Source: Gammaproteobacteria bacterium
GTDB taxonomy: Bacteria > Pseudomonadota > Gammaproteobacteria > Arenicellales > JAOTYS01
DNA length: 36,363 nt
Assembly (NCBI GenBank): GCA_029861795.1
Contig: JAOTYS010000003.1
Location: 1 to 36,363, forward strand
Direction: 5' to 3'
Below the pieces are notes generated by a model. That model made no database searches, was not told where the DNA came from, and was given only the letters and a program-made list of their open reading frames with translations. A program made the translations under genes and the position numbers. Shown in pieces: positions 33,979-36,363 of the stretch. Each line of letters begins with the position of its first letter. Position 1 is the stretch's first letter.

Positions 33979-35076
33979 ATGCTTAGCCGAATGGCGGCGA
34001 GGCTGGTTATCTATCTGACCCTGTTCACATCAGGTCCTGTCATGAGTCAAGCAGCCGTTTTACCAGAAGAACGTTTGGATACGATGTACCACTCGTACGA
34101 TGGGGGTGGCGTAGAGGTTGATGGACCTGCCCTGTTAGTGCGCAAGAATTTCGCCGAGAAAGTATCGGTCGCCGCAGCCTACTATGCCGACGCCGTGAGT
34201 AGTGCCTCGATCGATGTGTTGACGACGGCGAGTCCGTTCACGGATGACCGCACCGAATCGGGATTAAGCATTGATTATCTGCGCCGTAACACACTGATGA
34301 ACCTATCCTTCAGTACAAGCGACGAGGAAGATTACCAGGCCGATACAGTAAATCTCGGCCTTGCTCAGGAACTGTTCGGCGGAATGACGACGTTGACGCT
34401 GGGTTACAGTGTTGGCAATGATGTCGTTAGCCGCGTTGATAATGAATTTGAAGACGAAATCGATCGTTATAGCTATCACCTGGGCCTATCCCAGATACTG
34501 AGCAAGACATTGCTCCTCAATGTCGACTACGAAGCGATTGCCGATGACGGATTCTTGAACAGCCCTTACAGGGTGGCTCGCATCTTAGGCGCGTTCGTTC
34601 CAGAACGTTACCCGCGAACACGCGAGAGCCAGGCTCTAACCTTTCGAGCCCTTAAGTACTTGCAATCCGGAAAGTCGGTCCGTGCCGAGTACCGACGATT
34701 TTGGGATACCTGGGATATCTCTGCAGACACGTTAGAGTTCGGTTTTAATAAATACTTCGGTCGGCGCTGGTTGATGGAGCTCCGTTATCGATACTACACA
34801 CAAGATGCTGCATCGTTTTACGGTGATAACTTTCCAGCTGAACAGAACTTCATGGCACGCGATAAGGAGCTAAGTACATTTACAAGTAATTCATTGGGTG
34901 GCAAGTTCAGCTATACGTTTCTGCAAGACGGCGACGGTGCCTTAGGTAGAGGAACGTTTACTTTCTCTTACGATTCCATTGAATTTGATTATGATGATTT
35001 TACAGATATTCGCAATGGCAAGTTGTTTTCTTTTGACGCTGATGTGATCCAGCTTTTCATATCGTTATGGTACTAG
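33979..35076 (+). CDS. DUF3570 outer-membrane protein
   Basis: A 365-residue protein with a signal peptide (about 1-26, ending MSQA) and a DUF3570 beta-barrel-like body. It starts LPEERLDTMYHSYDGGGVEVDGPALLVRK in two parts, includes YYADAVSSASIDVLTTASPFTDDRTE and YLRRNTLMNLSFSTSDEEDY, and ends FDADVIQLFISLWY with many aromatic alternating strands. The family recurrently follows DUF4266. The likely location is the outer membrane, as a porin-like or export component for the lipoprotein partner (inference). The ATG at 33979 has GGAG about 8 nt upstream; it is 62 nt after the DUF4266 gene. Confidence 0.9.
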   Translation: MLSRMAARLVIYLTLFTSGPVMSQAAVLPEERLDTMYHSYDGGGVEVDGPALLVRKNFAEKVSVAAAYYADAVSSASIDVLTTASPFTDDRTESGLSIDYLRRNTLMNLSFSTSDEEDYQADTVNLGLAQELFGGMTTLTLGYSVGNDVVSRVDNEFEDEIDRYSYHLGLSQILSKTLLLNVDYEAIADDGFLNSPYRVARILGAFVPERYPRTRESQALTFRALKYLQSGKSVRAEYRRFWDTWDISADTLEFGFNKYFGRRWLMELRYRYYTQDAASFYGDNFPAEQNFMARDKELSTFTSNSLGGKFSYTFLQDGDGALGRGTFTFSYDSIEFDYDDFTDIRNGKLFSFDADVIQLFISLWY

Positions 35077-35098
35077 CGATTTCCCTGAGGTGGAAACA

Positions 35099-35638
35099 AT
35101 GGTGCATAAACTCAAATCACTATCGATAGCAATTATTATTACTGTGCTGGCTGGCGGTGCCTATGGACAGTCTTCACAAAACGACTTTCGCGCTTTAGAC
35201 GAAAAGGCCCAGTCATTGAAGGAAGAAGTCCTGCAGCTTAATCGTGACTTGTTTCTGCTGGAAGAAGAGCTGCTCTTTCCAGCGACGACGCAGGTGGCCG
35301 TCTTTCTATCCATGGATGTAGGCGAGTTATTTCAGTTGGACTCGGTACAACTCAAGATTGACGACAAAGTAGTCACAAACTATCTCTATACCGAGCGCGA
35401 AATAGATGCGCTGTTCCGAGGTGGTGTACAGCGACTTTACAGCGGTAACTTGCGAACCGGGAAACATGAACTCGTGGCACTTTTCACAGGCAGAGGCCCA
35501 AAGGGCCGTGACTACCGTCGGGGTACAACATTGGTCGTCGAAAAAACGACCAATCCGAAGTACATAGAACTAAAGATCATCGACGATACGCAGAAGCAAC
35601 AACCTGGATTTAGCGTAAAACAATGGGAGCAGCTATAA
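35099..35638 (+). CDS. Periplasmic coiled-coil protein of unknown function
   Basis: A 179-residue exported protein. The signal peptide is MVHKLKSLSIAIIITVLAGGAYGQ. A coiled-coil stretch rich in Leu/Glu follows (ALDEKAQSLKEEVLQLNRDL, about 33-60), and then a beta-rich domain (FLSMDVGELFQLDSVQLKIDD, YSGNLRTGKHELVALFTGRG). I choose the ATG at 35099 with GAGGTG 8 nt upstream rather than the GTG at 35090. No catalytic motif is visible. It sits between the DUF3570 gene and a TPR gene with very short gaps, so it is presumably part of the same envelope complex. Confidence 0.8.
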   Translation: MVHKLKSLSIAIIITVLAGGAYGQSSQNDFRALDEKAQSLKEEVLQLNRDLFLLEEELLFPATTQVAVFLSMDVGELFQLDSVQLKIDDKVVTNYLYTEREIDALFRGGVQRLYSGNLRTGKHELVALFTGRGPKGRDYRRGTTLVVEKTTNPKYIELKIIDDTQKQQPGFSVKQWEQL

Positions 35639-35642
35639 ACCT

Positions 35643-36363
35643 GTGAAGCTACTCGCTTGCACAAAGGTCGGTAGTCTACCGGTGCGACTGGGTGTAGTCG
35701 GTGTCGGCGCCATGTTGGTTATGGCGTTTAGTGCTACGACATACGCTAGAGATGGGCGCTGGGGAGAAGTAAAGGATCCACACTTCGGTGAGGTATTGTT
35801 CCATTTTTATCAACAAAAATACTTCTCTGCCATTACGCATTTAATGGCCGCACAGGCCGAGCAGCGGATAGAGCATCACAAGGATGAGGCTGAGATATTA
35901 CGTGGAGGTATGTACCTATCCTACGGCCTTCACCGCGAGGCGGGCAAGATATTTCAGCGACTCATAGATGAAGGCGCGCCACCTGACGTGCGTGATCGTG
36001 CCTGGTTCTATTTGGCGAAAATTTGGTATCAACGCGGCTATCTCGAGCAGGCGGTAGAAGCACTATCGCGAATTCAGCAAGCTTTGCCCGGCGCTTTACA
36101 GGAAGAGCGCCAGGTGCTGGCAGCGCTATTGTTAATGAAACGCGAGAGATACAAGGAAGCGGTACAGGTACTAGGACGATTTTCGGGTCGGTCAGAGTGG
36201 GCCTCCTACGCTCGCTACAATATGGGTGTGGCTTTGGTTAAGGCTGGTGAAAAGAACGATGGTGTAAAGCTTCTGGAGGATATCGGCGAAATGCGGGCCG
36301 ACGACAATGAAATGAGAGCGCTCAGGGACAAGGCCAATCTGGCGCTGGGCTACGCGTTCTTGC
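35643..36363 (+). CDS. Exported TPR-repeat protein (truncated by window end)
   Basis: The frame opens with GTG at 35643, 4 nt after the preceding stop, and continues to the end of the window without a stop (240 codons visible). The N-terminus is a signal peptide or anchor (LGVVGVGAMLVMAFSATTYA). Several helical repeats follow that fit TPR: FYQQKYFSAITHLMAAQ, RGGMYLSYGLHREAGKIFQRL, AWFYLAKIWYQRGYLEQAVEAL, KRERYKEAVQVLG, YNMGVALVKAGEKNDGVKLL. It is probably a periplasmic scaffold protein working with the coiled-coil and outer-membrane proteins upstream. The C-terminal half is not visible. Confidence 0.82.
   Translation, partial: MKLLACTKVGSLPVRLGVVGVGAMLVMAFSATTYARDGRWGEVKDPHFGEVLFHFYQQKYFSAITHLMAAQAEQRIEHHKDEAEILRGGMYLSYGLHREAGKIFQRLIDEGAPPDVRDRAWFYLAKIWYQRGYLEQAVEALSRIQQALPGALQEERQVLAALLLMKRERYKEAVQVLGRFSGRSEWASYARYNMGVALVKAGEKNDGVKLLEDIGEMRADDNEMRALRDKANLALGYAFL

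Overview
The window looks like a chromosomal segment of a gammaproteobacterium outside the Enterobacterales. This rests on an IscR with the E. coli-type Cys92/98/104-His107 numbering, a RelA-type stringent factor with the EFDD synthetase motif, E. coli-type LexA boxes (CTGT-N8-ACAG), the hslO/hslR pair and a lexA-imuA-imuB plus dnaE2 mutagenesis set. I cannot name a genus. I saw no tRNA, rRNA, CRISPR array, transposase or phage gene.

Layout. 1-2220 (minus): iscR-sufB-sufC, the start of a SUF iron-sulfur assembly operon, with a good IscR type-1 site upstream. 2359-3626 (plus): an ECF sigma factor coupled to a DUF3379 membrane anti-sigma-like protein. 3786-7398 (plus): a RelA-family (p)ppGpp enzyme and a YihY-family membrane protein. 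7402-10357 (minus): hslO, hslR, a protein kinase and a PP2C phosphatase, a compact redox/heat-stress and phospho-signalling block. 10513-11322 (plus): a lone HvfC/BufC-like DUF2063 protein. 11340-14724 (minus): VWA protein, membrane J-domain protein, GH15 glycosidase. 14800-17949 and 21714-24728 (minus): the SOS mutasome genes, with LexA boxes identified at both loci and GC-rich palindromic repeats inserted into or around dnaE2, imuB and the imuA-imuB gap. Between them (18414-21664, plus) lie a PEBP-like protein, an AAMDC/Mth938-like protein, a patatin lipoprotein and an OmpA-family lipoprotein.

The right third (25565-36363, all plus) is the most interesting part. It is an envelope gene cluster: cytochrome P460-like protein, TPR protein, ApbE flavin transferase, a 978-residue lipoprotein related to hydrazine synthase alpha with three CxxCH sites, a small Cys-rich lipoprotein, an SH3-domain beta-barrel protein, a second beta-barrel protein, a TlpA-type thioredoxin, a DUF4266 lipoprotein ending in GGGCGCN, a DUF3570 outer-membrane protein, a coiled-coil periplasmic protein and a TPR protein cut by the window end. 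Together these suggest an uncharacterised periplasm/outer-membrane redox system using c-type heme, covalent flavin and thiol chemistry; the function is inferred. Two genes of this cluster (apbE and the SH3/barrel gene) have their best signal peptide in a different frame from the body. This means phase variation, decay or small assembly errors.
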